Of a stretch of DNA of 64,000 bases, positions 50,200-58,211 are shown one piece after another. Position 1 is the stretch's first letter; each line of letters starts with the position of its first letter. A program made the position numbers and the translations under genes. The stretch spans positions 98,784 through 162,783 of the forward strand of contig JAVWVS010000001.1 in assembly GCA_036666555.1 (NCBI GenBank), in the 5' to 3' direction. Source of the DNA: UMGS1251 sp036666555 (GTDB taxonomy: Bacteria; Bacillota; Clostridia; Lachnospirales; Lachnospiraceae). The notes under the pieces were generated by a model. The model had not been told where the DNA came from and did no database searches. It saw only the letters and a list, made by a program, of their open reading frames with translations.

Positions 50200-51681
50200 A
50201 TGAAAAAATATATTATTGCACATGATTTAGGAACTTCTGGTGATAAAGCAACGCTTTTTACAGAAGAGGGTCAATTGGTGGCCAGCAGAACCAGTACTTA
50301 TGAAGTGCATTTTTTCGGGCAAAATAGAGCAGAACAAGATCCGGAGGACTGGTGGAAAGCGGTTTGCAATACCACCTGGGAATTGTTGGAATATGTAAGT
50401 GCAGAAGAGATAGCGGTAGTGTCTTTTAGCGCACAAATGCAAGGCTGTCTGGTAGTAGATGTACAAGGAAAACCATTGCGGAACTCTATTATATGGGCAG
50501 ATCAGAGGGCTGAAAAGGAAGCAGATATTTTGAAAGAACAAATCGGTGCAGCAAAAATGTATGAAATCACCGGTCATAGAGTCAGCCCGAGTTACAGCAT
50601 TGAAAAATTGATGTGGATTAAGGAAAATGAGCGAAATATTTACGAAAAAACATATAAAATGTTGCAAGCAAAAGATTATATTATTTACAAGCTGACAGGG
50701 GTGTTTTTAACGGACTATTCGGATGCATCGGGAACCAATGCCATGGACCTGAAAAACCTTTGTTGGTCACAACAGATATTACAAGCAGCAGGAATTGACG
50801 AAGACAAACTTCCTGATATGAAGTATTCTACGGATATTGCAGGAAGGGTTACAGAAGCTGCGGCAAAAGAATGCGGACTCTTGGCTGGTACCAGAATCGT
50901 ATGCGGTGGTGGAGACGGACCGTGTTCGGCAGTTGGCGCAGGGTGTGTAGAAGATGATGAGTGGTTTACCACCTTTGGAACCTCAGCATGGATTGGCGGT
51001 ACAACCAAAAAACCGACTGGTGATGAGGAACAGATTGTATTTTGTTTTGCCCATGTGATTCCGAATCGATATATGCCCTGCGGTGCAATGCAGGCGGCAG
51101 GAAGTTCTTATTCCTACATTCGAAAAACACTTTGTGATGGAGAATCCTATGAAACACTCAATCGGATGATGGAAGAAGCAGCACCCGGATCAAATGATCT
51201 CTTCTTTCTGCCTTATCTATTGGGGGAGAGAAGCCCTAGGTGGAATCCAAATACCAGTGGTGCATTTATTGGAATCAAGCCAAAGCATGAAAAGAAAGAG
51301 TACCTTCGAGCAACCATAGAAGGGGTCGCTTATAATTTGGAATTGATACTGCAAGCCCACCGCAAGAAAAACAACATTGATCACATGATATTAACCGGTG
51401 GTGGTGCAAAAGGAGAAATTATTGCACATATTCTAAGCGATATTATGAATGTAACACTTTCCAGACCCGATCATGTCGAAGAGGCAACGTCCATAGGAGC
51501 GGCATTGGTGGCAGGAGTCGGAGTCGGGATATTTAAAGATTTTTCTGAGGTGAAGAAATTTTTGAAATTCAAGGATGAAATTTATCCCCAAATAAGCAAT
51601 GTAGAAATCTATCAGAGAAAAAAAGTGGTATTTGATCATATTTATCAAGCACTTTGTCCTATTTATGAGGAAATGAAATAA
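50200..51681 (+). CDS. FGGY-family carbohydrate kinase (xylulokinase-like)
   Basis: A 493-residue kinase with the two actin-like domains of the FGGY family. The N-terminal phosphate loop is AHDLGTSGDKATLF, the sugar-binding stretch is VVSFSAQMQGCLVVD, IIWADQRAEKEA follows, and the second-domain motif is LTGGGAKGEIIAHILSDI. The fold and length match xylulokinase, but FGGY kinases vary in substrate, and a neighbouring polyol dehydrogenase suggests a ketose produced from a polyol. It ends the operon that starts at the flavodiiron gene. Confidence 0.85.
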   Translation: MKKYIIAHDLGTSGDKATLFTEEGQLVASRTSTYEVHFFGQNRAEQDPEDWWKAVCNTTWELLEYVSAEEIAVVSFSAQMQGCLVVDVQGKPLRNSIIWADQRAEKEADILKEQIGAAKMYEITGHRVSPSYSIEKLMWIKENERNIYEKTYKMLQAKDYIIYKLTGVFLTDYSDASGTNAMDLKNLCWSQQILQAAGIDEDKLPDMKYSTDIAGRVTEAAAKECGLLAGTRIVCGGGDGPCSAVGAGCVEDDEWFTTFGTSAWIGGTTKKPTGDEEQIVFCFAHVIPNRYMPCGAMQAAGSSYSYIRKTLCDGESYETLNRMMEEAAPGSNDLFFLPYLLGERSPRWNPNTSGAFIGIKPKHEKKEYLRATIEGVAYNLELILQAHRKKNNIDHMILTGGGAKGEIIAHILSDIMNVTLSRPDHVEEATSIGAALVAGVGVGIFKDFSEVKKFLKFKDEIYPQISNVEIYQRKKVVFDHIYQALCPIYEEMK

Positions 51682-51772
51682 TGGAAAAGACCCCATTTCT
51701 AAAGTAATCACAAAAATTAGAGAACTGTTTGGAGTGAATGAGCTAAGTGATGGAATAAAAAAGTAGATAAAA

Positions 51773-51850
51773 GGTATTTTTTGTATCAAAAATGGAATAA
51801 TAGCAGTGTAATACAAAAAGAACTTGCTAAACAAAGGTATTTGTAGTATC
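51773..51850. repeat. Two direct copies of a 15-bp element upstream of the XRE regulator
   Basis: GGTATTTTTTGTATC (51773-51787) and GGTATTTGTAGTATC (51836-51850) share 13 of 15 bases and are exactly 63 bases apart. A partial inverse copy (aatacaaaaagaac, near 51810-51823) lies between. They may be operators for the XRE-type protein encoded 37 bases later. Confidence 0.45.
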
Positions 51851-51887
51851 GTGTGTTTTGGTCGCTTTTTTGAAAGGAGAGATTATC

Positions 51888-52235
51888 ATGAAACGCTTAT
51901 CTCAGAAAAAAATGATAGAAATTGTAAAACAACTGAGAAAATCAAAAGATTTAACACAAGAACAGTTAAGTGTTGAAACAGGAATTAATAGGCAAATGAT
52001 TGGAAGACTAGAAAAAAGTGAGTTTATGCCTTCTATTTCTCAATTAGAAAAATTAGCTGAAGTATTAGGATTTAATATTATTGATTTATATGTAGAAAAT
52101 GAACCTATGATATATACTGCTTACCGCAGTTCCAGTATGTCTGAAGAAGAAAAAATTGGTGCCGACCATATGTTTGATATGATGATGGCTTCCAAACAGC
52201 AGCTTCTTATGAGAAAGGCGATGCTGAATGAGTAA
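51888..52235 (+). CDS. XRE-family helix-turn-helix regulator
   Basis: A 115-residue protein with an N-terminal HTH_3 domain (about 8-62), in which the recognition region reads LTQEQLSVETGINRQMIGRLEK. The C-terminal tail contains a helix-rich MSEEEKIGADHMFDMMM segment. It is the first gene of a three-gene cassette with an ImmA/IrrE protease and a PIN-like protein, so it is the likely repressor and protease target. GAAAGGAGAG precedes the start. The AT-richness here looks a little higher than in flanking genes. Confidence 0.88.
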   Translation: MKRLSQKKMIEIVKQLRKSKDLTQEQLSVETGINRQMIGRLEKSEFMPSISQLEKLAEVLGFNIIDLYVENEPMIYTAYRSSSMSEEEKIGADHMFDMMMASKQQLLMRKAMLNE

Positions 52236-53103
52236 GAGTAATTCCATTGTATTGAATGAACAGCAAATTTATGAAGTGAAAAAATTAGCGAAAGACACCA
52301 GACAAACGTTTGGAGTTCAGCCCAATGTCCCTATTGGAAGTGATATCAAATTAATCCTAGAGGAAAAAGATATGTTATTATGTGAATATCCTTTTCCAGA
52401 TACCGAAGGAACGCATACTTACGGGAATATCACTTGGTTTAAGACGGATAATGATACTATTACTTTTATTGGTTTGAATACATCAAGTTATTATGATGAA
52501 CAGATTTTTGCTCTTGCACATGAGATATATCATTATATAACAAAAACTGGGAAAGCATATACTCCAGATATGGATTATGAAGATATAACCATTGAAAAGC
52601 AAGCGGATAGATTCGCGGCAGAATTGTTGCTTCCGGCTGAAGCACTGAGTGCAATAGTATTTGAGACTTTTGGAGTATCAACAATGGTTGAAGTTGCTAC
52701 AAGTAAAGTTGTTAGATTTATTGCAAGGATTCAGTGCGATTGGTGGTTACCATTTCAAGCAATTATTAATAGATTGAATGAAGAAAATATTATTAGTCCA
52801 GAACAGTATGAAGATTTTTATGGGCGTAATTGTCGTGCTGAAGATGGAATGTATAGAAGACTATTAAAGAATATTGATGGTGATATATCAGATTTGTTAA
52901 ACAGAAAGACAAAAACTATTGGCGTGTCAAATAGAGTCATTGAAACTATTATCAGTAATTATGAAGATGGATTGATTGATGATGATGAGTTTGTTGGCAT
53001 ACTTAATATGTTTGAAAAAAAACCAGAGGACTTTGGTTTTGATATGAATGTTGAGTATGATGATGATTTGGAAGGCTTGTACGAAAGCGAGGATGCTAAA
53101 TGA
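52228..53103 (+). CDS. ImmA/IrrE-family metallo-endopeptidase
   Basis: The 291-residue protein has a zincin active site: HEIYH at H98-H102, with a downstream glutamate in EKQADRFAAELLLP (E123). Relatives cleave XRE-type repressors (ImmA on ImmR, IrrE/PprI on DdrO). The C-terminal 120 residues are acidic and of unknown role. The gene overlaps the XRE gene by 8 bases and the PIN-like gene by 4, so the three are co-translated. The obvious substrate is the regulator encoded upstream. Confidence 0.88.
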   Translation: MSKSNSIVLNEQQIYEVKKLAKDTRQTFGVQPNVPIGSDIKLILEEKDMLLCEYPFPDTEGTHTYGNITWFKTDNDTITFIGLNTSSYYDEQIFALAHEIYHYITKTGKAYTPDMDYEDITIEKQADRFAAELLLPAEALSAIVFETFGVSTMVEVATSKVVRFIARIQCDWWLPFQAIINRLNEENIISPEQYEDFYGRNCRAEDGMYRRLLKNIDGDISDLLNRKTKTIGVSNRVIETIISNYEDGLIDDDEFVGILNMFEKKPEDFGFDMNVEYDDDLEGLYESEDAK

Positions 53104-53486
53104 AGGTAGACACAAAAGAATGCAATCCAGCCTTTCAAAGTATCACGCAGGATCTCAGTCAGAAGATTTTTTTGGATGCTAATTTTTTTATGCCTCCGGA
53201 CAGGAGCAAGACGACTAACGTGCGTCCATATTCTTTTGAAGACTTTAAACAGAATTGGCTTGTTTCACTTTTAAGTGAATTCGTAGAGCTATCGATGCAT
53301 GAAGCAGTTTATGATGAACTTATATGCTATTTGTATAAGACTGGAAAGTACGATAATAAAGCATTAAGGGTTCTTTATAAATATCAGTATTATTTGACAC
53401 CTAGAGATAAGAAAAACAATCCGGAATGGGGATCTTTTGTCGAACAAATGGATAAATTATATAATGAAAATATACAAAATACATGA
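53100..53486 (+). CDS. PIN-like protein, probably C-terminally truncated
   Basis: A 128-residue protein with a PIN-like N-terminal strand KIFLDANFFMPP (D26, N28) and a second acidic position in HEAVYDEL (E73). The third and fourth acidic residues expected near the end of a PIN ribonuclease domain are not visible, and the frame ends directly at a terminator hairpin. It could be a shortened toxin-like nuclease or an unrelated helical protein. It is translationally coupled to the protease gene. I do not recognise a full family. Confidence 0.5.
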   Translation: MKVDTKECNPAFQSITQDLSQKIFLDANFFMPPDRSKTTNVRPYSFEDFKQNWLVSLLSEFVELSMHEAVYDELICYLYKTGKYDNKALRVLYKYQYYLTPRDKKNNPEWGSFVEQMDKLYNENIQNT

Positions 53487-53519
53487 GCGTCTATCAGTAA
53501 TGGTAGGTGCTTTTATTTT
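53486..53519 (+). terminator. Rho-independent terminator of the XRE/ImmA cassette
   Basis: An 11-base arm (53486-53496) pairs with 53501-53511 through Watson-Crick and G-U pairs around a gtaa loop, followed by ttttatttt. It begins at the last base of the stop codon. Confidence 0.7.
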
Positions 53520-53666
53520 CGAACAAGGGGCCCTGAATAGTTTCCAATAAAATAGTAAAATAGTTCCAAGGATGCAAAAATAATGCTAAATTGATAAAAA
53601 AATATCAAAAAATCAAAAAAACGTATTGAATTTTGAAAGAAAGACTATTTAGTAAAAAATTAAGAA

Positions 53667-53675
53667 TGTTATAAT
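53667..53675 (+). promoter_or_regulatory. Extended -10 promoter of the second sugar ABC operon
   Basis: TGT followed by TATAAT (53670-53675) lies 34 bases before the binding-protein start. The -35 region is A-rich without a clear hexamer, consistent with activator dependence. Confidence 0.5.
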
Positions 53676-53709
53676 AAAATCATCTTAAAAAAGAAAAGGG
53701 AGGTTAGCT

Positions 53710-55155
53710 ATGAAGAATCAAATGGTAAAAAGAGTGTTATCAGTTGCAATGGTAGTTGCAATGACGGGAAGCTTGCTAGTAGGATGTGGACCAAAAAAAG
53801 AAGAAGCAAAAACCAAAACAGAAACTAAAAACACAAGTGGTAAATCGGTACCATCGGATGAATTTGATTGGAAAGCCTATGAAGGTACCACTATTGAAGT
53901 GCAGATGGTGCAGCACACGGCATCAGAGGCAATGGTTAAGAAATTGGAAGAGTTTGAAAAATTGACGGGAATTAAAGTCGAATATTCGATTACACCAGAA
54001 AGTAGTTATTTTGATAAAGTTTCTACTTCTTTAGCAAGCGGTTCGGGAAGTCCTGATTTGTTTATGTCAGGAGCATATCAATTATGGGACTATTCTTCAG
54101 CAGGCTATGTAGAAGATCTAAGTACATATTTAGAAGATCCATCCATGGTAACGGCAGAATATGCATTTGAAGATTTTGTACCAAGTGCTGTAAATGCTTT
54201 AAAATGGTCAGGTGTACCGGGAGATCCAGTAGGAAAAGGACAACAATTAGGGCTTCCGTTAGCATTTGAAGTATATACGATGGCATATAACAAACGAGCA
54301 TTTGATGAAAAAGGGGTAAAAGTACCTACTACATATGATGAACTCCTTACAGCTTGTGATGCACTACAGGGTTGGAATGGAGATAATTCTTATTCAGTAG
54401 CAGTGCGAGGAGCACGTGACTGGGGAACTATTCATCCGGCATACATGAGTATGTACTCTGCATTTGGTGCCAAAGATTTTGAAATCAAAGATGACAAATT
54501 AGTTTCTAAAGTAAATTCAAAAGAAGCAGTAAAAATGACAGAATTTTTTGTAGATATGATTAAAAGGGGAGGAACAACCTCTTGGTCAAAATATACGTGG
54601 TATGATTGTGGTGTTGATTTAGGAACAGGAAACTGTGCAATGGTATTGGATGCGGATAATAATCCAGTACATCAAAATTGGGAAGGAGCTTCAGAAGAAG
54701 CAGGAAATATTGCATTTGCTCCACTTCCGGTAGCAAAAGAAGGAGATCCACAGATTTCAAACTATTGGACATGGTCAATGGCAATGAACTCAGCATCTAA
54801 AAATAAAGGTGCGGCATGGTATTATTTAATGTATTTCACAAGCAAAGAATTTGCTTCCTATGCGACATTAGAAGAAAATAGCCTTGATCCTGCACGTACA
54901 TCTATTTGGGAATCAGAAGAATTTGCTAAAATGATGGAAGGGCAGCCAGGATATATTGATGCATTTAATAAAACAATAGAAGATACAACAATTCTCTTTA
55001 CTCCGCAACCATATTTCTTTGAAACAACAACGGAGTGGGCAGCTACATTGCAAGATATTGTTGCTGGTGAGTATAAGACGGTTCAAGAGGGACTGGATCA
55101 ATTAAAAACGAAAATGGATAAGGCAGTTGAGGATATCGATATCTCACAATATTAG
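53710..55155 (+). CDS. Extracellular solute-binding lipoprotein, family 1 (carbohydrate ABC importer)
   Basis: A 481-residue lipoprotein with lipobox LVGC (C26) followed by a charged linker. The mature protein has the family-1 layout: QHTASEAMVKKLEEFEKLTGIKVEY, then DLFMSGAYQLWDYSSAGYVEDL, then LPLAFEVYTMAYNKRAFDE. It delivers sugar or polyol to the two permeases encoded downstream. A hairpin separates it from the first permease gene. Nearby kinase, aldolase and dehydrogenase genes suggest a polyol-type substrate, which is inference. Confidence 0.88.
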   Translation: MKNQMVKRVLSVAMVVAMTGSLLVGCGPKKEEAKTKTETKNTSGKSVPSDEFDWKAYEGTTIEVQMVQHTASEAMVKKLEEFEKLTGIKVEYSITPESSYFDKVSTSLASGSGSPDLFMSGAYQLWDYSSAGYVEDLSTYLEDPSMVTAEYAFEDFVPSAVNALKWSGVPGDPVGKGQQLGLPLAFEVYTMAYNKRAFDEKGVKVPTTYDELLTACDALQGWNGDNSYSVAVRGARDWGTIHPAYMSMYSAFGAKDFEIKDDKLVSKVNSKEAVKMTEFFVDMIKRGGTTSWSKYTWYDCGVDLGTGNCAMVLDADNNPVHQNWEGASEEAGNIAFAPLPVAKEGDPQISNYWTWSMAMNSASKNKGAAWYYLMYFTSKEFASYATLEENSLDPARTSIWESEEFAKMMEGQPGYIDAFNKTIEDTTILFTPQPYFFETTTEWAATLQDIVAGEYKTVQEGLDQLKTKMDKAVEDIDISQY

Positions 55156-55178
55156 GAAATTTGCTTTAGTGAAAATGA

Positions 55179-55209
55179 GAGGCTGTCGTATAGAAACGAC
55201 AGCCTCTTT
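55179..55209 (+). terminator. Intercistronic hairpin after the binding-protein gene (partial terminator)
   Basis: A perfect 11-bp stem (gaggctgtcgt 55179-55189 with acgacagcctc 55196-55206) around a 6-base loop is followed by a short tttcta. The downstream permease gene has no promoter of its own, so partial read-through is expected. Confidence 0.65.
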
Positions 55210-55239
55210 CTAAAAAAGTGAAATAAAGGAGGCTGCAAG

Positions 55240-56160
55240 GTGGCTAAAAAAGCAAAAAGCGGAGAAATTAATTATAATGAAGTCCCCGCACATATTAAGA
55301 GAAGACCATATTATATTATAGCACCGGGATTGATTATTTTGATTGGAATACTTATTCCCTTTATAACAGCAATTATACTTTCCTTTACAAATTATTCTTT
55401 TAGACTTCCTAAATTTAGTTTTGTTGGTCTAAAGAATTGGATTAATATGTTTACTGGAAAAGAGTTTTGGCATGCACTTTCTGTGACATTACGATATGGA
55501 ATATTTGCAACTGCTACTCAAATGGTTTTAGGGACAGTAGTAGCCTTATTGCTTAAGAAGGATACTCGTTACAGCAGAATTTTAAAAGTATTATTTACAT
55601 TTCCACTTATGGTTGCGCCGGCAATTGCAGTTCTAATATGGCAGTTAATGACATCTAATACAGTGGGAGTATTGGAAAAAGTATTAAATCTTGTAGGAGT
55701 TCAAAATTTTCCATGGGCTGCATCACATGGAACAGCGTTGTTTACGGCAGTGCTTATAGATACATGGGTAAATACATCTTTTGTGCTACTGTTAGTTTTA
55801 GCAGGAATTCAATCATTACCGAAATCACCCTTTGAGGCGGCATCCGTGGATGGGGCGAGCGGGTGGTTCACCTTTAAAACCCTAACCTTGCCAATGTTAA
55901 AACCTTTTATGTATATTGCATTACTATTTCGATTGATGGCATCATTACAAGAATTTGGAATTATATATGCGTTAACAAAAGGTGGACCTGGAGACACATT
56001 GATGAATCTTTCGTTAACAGGATATATTCAAGGGTTTACCTATCAAAAATTAGCAAGTGCACTTCCGTATTTATTAGTACTTTGGTTTATTATTAATAAA
56101 GCTGCGAAATTCCTTGTAAAGAGACAGCGGTATCTGGCAAAACAAGCCGCCGGGCAATAA
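55240..56160 (+). CDS. Carbohydrate ABC transporter permease (MalF type)
   Basis: The 306-residue permease has six helices, starting near 27-50. The extracytoplasmic segment holds NYSFRLPKFSFVGLKNW, and the EAA loop is FEAASVDGASGWFTFKTLTLP near 204-224. The start is GTG with AAAGGAGG upstream, and the first in-frame ATG is far inside. It pairs with the next permease to form the channel. Confidence 0.9.
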   Translation: MAKKAKSGEINYNEVPAHIKRRPYYIIAPGLIILIGILIPFITAIILSFTNYSFRLPKFSFVGLKNWINMFTGKEFWHALSVTLRYGIFATATQMVLGTVVALLLKKDTRYSRILKVLFTFPLMVAPAIAVLIWQLMTSNTVGVLEKVLNLVGVQNFPWAASHGTALFTAVLIDTWVNTSFVLLLVLAGIQSLPKSPFEAASVDGASGWFTFKTLTLPMLKPFMYIALLFRLMASLQEFGIIYALTKGGPGDTLMNLSLTGYIQGFTYQKLASALPYLLVLWFIINKAAKFLVKRQRYLAKQAAGQ

Positions 56161-56172
56161 AGGAGGAGAATT

Positions 56173-57039
56173 ATGGACGAACAGGTAACACAACAATTGA
56201 CAGATAGCAGAAAAAACAAAACACTTTTTAATGTATTAGAGCCAATTGGAAGAAATTTAGGGTTGACATTATTCGCAATGTTTGCACTTTTCCCATTGAT
56301 ATGGATGGTAGTATGTGCATTTAAATCCGATGCAGAAATGTATAATACTGTTTTTTGGTTTCATCCTACTTTAGAAAATTTTAAAGCAGTTCTAATTGGA
56401 ACGGATTATTTCAAAGCATTTTTTCAAAATTTAGTAGTAGCAGGTGGAGCTGTAATTATTACAGTCATTGCAGGGGTGCCTTGTGCGTATGCGTTGGCTA
56501 GATATGATTTTAAGAAAAAAGAGGATGTGGCTTTTCAAATTTTATCCTTTAAATTTGCTCCTGAAATTATGGTGATTTTACCTATCTTCTTAATTTTTCA
56601 GAATATCGGGTTGTATGATACCTATTTTGGATTAATCTGGGTCTATCAGTTAATTACTATGCCATTGTTGATATGGGTTGTAAGAGGGTATTTTGAAGAT
56701 ATTAGTATTGAGGTGGAACAAGCGGCGCAGCTAGACGGTTATACGTGGTATGAAGTGTTTTTCAAAACGCTAATACCATTAATTAAACCGGGTCTTGTGG
56801 CATCGGGACTTTTAGCTTTCATTTTTGCGTGGAACAGCTTTACTTTTCCATTAATTTTAAGTGGATTTGAAATTCAAACAATTACAATCACAGCACTTCG
56901 GTATATTGCATCTGATACGGTTCATTATGGTCAAGTAGCAGTAGCATCAACGATAGCTGTATTACCAGAAGTGATTGTAGCACTATTTATACAGAAACAC
57001 CTTGTGCGAGGACTGAGTTTTGGCGCTGTCAAAGGTTAA
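56173..57039 (+). CDS. Carbohydrate ABC transporter permease (MalG type)
   Basis: A 288-residue permease with six helices, beginning near 31-50 after a charged N-terminus. It has AYALARYDFKKKE near 105-117 and the EAA loop VEQAAQLDGYTWYEVFFKTLIPL near 180-202. It completes the heterodimeric channel. AAAGGAGGAG precedes the start. Two separate ATPase genes follow instead of the usual shared one. Confidence 0.9.
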   Translation: MDEQVTQQLTDSRKNKTLFNVLEPIGRNLGLTLFAMFALFPLIWMVVCAFKSDAEMYNTVFWFHPTLENFKAVLIGTDYFKAFFQNLVVAGGAVIITVIAGVPCAYALARYDFKKKEDVAFQILSFKFAPEIMVILPIFLIFQNIGLYDTYFGLIWVYQLITMPLLIWVVRGYFEDISIEVEQAAQLDGYTWYEVFFKTLIPLIKPGLVASGLLAFIFAWNSFTFPLILSGFEIQTITITALRYIASDTVHYGQVAVASTIAVLPEVIVALFIQKHLVRGLSFGAVKG

Positions 57040-57053
57040 TTGGAGGAAAGAAA

Positions 57054-58196
57054 ATGGCTCAAATAGAACTTTGCAATATAACAAAAAAATATAAAGATAC
57101 GGTGGCACTTGATAACATTAGCTTAACTATTAAAGACAATGAGTTCTTTGTTTTGTTTGGTCCCGCAGGGGCAGGGAAAACAACCTTGTTAAAAACAATT
57201 GCTGGAGCGGAATTTCCACAAGGTGGTTTAGTCAAAATAGATGGGAAAATTGTAAATCATGTAGAATCAAAGGATAGAAATGTATCTATGGTATTTGAAA
57301 ATTATGCATTATATCCAAACCTTACGGTGTATGACAATATTGCATCGCCTATGAGAAGTAAATTGTATAAAAAAGATGAAGAATATATCAAGGAGGCCAT
57401 TGGAAAGGTGACTCAAATGATGAAAATCGGTCATCTGCTTGAACGAAAACCAAGCCAACTATCTAATGGGCAAAGGCAAAGAGTAGCATTGGGACGTTGC
57501 CTTGTGAGAAATCCAAATGTTTTTTTAATGGATGAACCCTTAGCTCATTTAGACGCTAAGCTCAGGCACTTTATGCGTGGGGAATTGAAAGAGATGCAAA
57601 CATCTATCAGTTCAACTACCATTTATGTAACACACGACTACGTGGAAGCAATGTCATTAGCAGATAGAATAGCAGTGGTTAATCAAGGTCGGATTGTTCA
57701 AATTGGAACGGCACAAGAAATGTATTACACCCCTTGTAATGAATTTGTTGCTTGTCTATTTGGAGAACCGGAAATCAATATTATAAAAACAAAAATGAAA
57801 AAAAATAAACAAGGCATTGATTTCCAATTGGAGGAACAGAAAATTTGTTTGCATCCAATTGGGACATCAGCGGATATACTTGCTAATATTGGTCAGGAAG
57901 ATATTCATATTGGAATCAGAGGAAATGATATCCGTTTTGAGTTTGAAAAACAAGGAGATGAGTGGTTAGAAGGAACTGTTTACGCAAATGAGCCGATTGG
58001 TAATAAAGTTATTATGACGGTAAGTTATGGGAAAGAGAAAATAGCTATTACATGTCCTAACAATACGGTTGCTAACATGGATCAAAAAGTATATTTTAAG
58101 CTCAATATGAAGAAAGCACTATATTTTGACGGCGCAACACAAGAGTTTATTACTCGCAATGATATAGAACGTTATACGGGAATAATAAAAAAATAA
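57054..58196 (+). CDS. Carbohydrate ABC transporter ATPase 1 (UgpC/MsmK-like, atypical motifs)
   Basis: A 380-residue ATPase with Walker A GPAGAGKTT (36-44), signature LSNGQ (136-140), Walker B FLMDEPLAHLD with E161, H-loop H194 and a C-terminal TOBE/MOP-type regulatory domain from about 235. Two motif positions are unusual: the Q-loop glutamine is Glu (VFENYALYP, E82), and the signature reads LSNGQ rather than LSGGQ. It most likely works as a heterodimer with the ATPase encoded 15 bases later. Confidence 0.88.
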   Translation: MAQIELCNITKKYKDTVALDNISLTIKDNEFFVLFGPAGAGKTTLLKTIAGAEFPQGGLVKIDGKIVNHVESKDRNVSMVFENYALYPNLTVYDNIASPMRSKLYKKDEEYIKEAIGKVTQMMKIGHLLERKPSQLSNGQRQRVALGRCLVRNPNVFLMDEPLAHLDAKLRHFMRGELKEMQTSISSTTIYVTHDYVEAMSLADRIAVVNQGRIVQIGTAQEMYYTPCNEFVACLFGEPEINIIKTKMKKNKQGIDFQLEEQKICLHPIGTSADILANIGQEDIHIGIRGNDIRFEFEKQGDEWLEGTVYANEPIGNKVIMTVSYGKEKIAITCPNNTVANMDQKVYFKLNMKKALYFDGATQEFITRNDIERYTGIIKK

Positions 58197-58211
58197 GAGA
58201 GGTGAAATCAT

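Noticed and set aside
53487..53709. Frameshifted remainder of the PIN-like gene downstream
   Set aside because: None of the three forward frames after the stop encodes a plausible PIN C-terminus, and a terminator begins at the stop codon.
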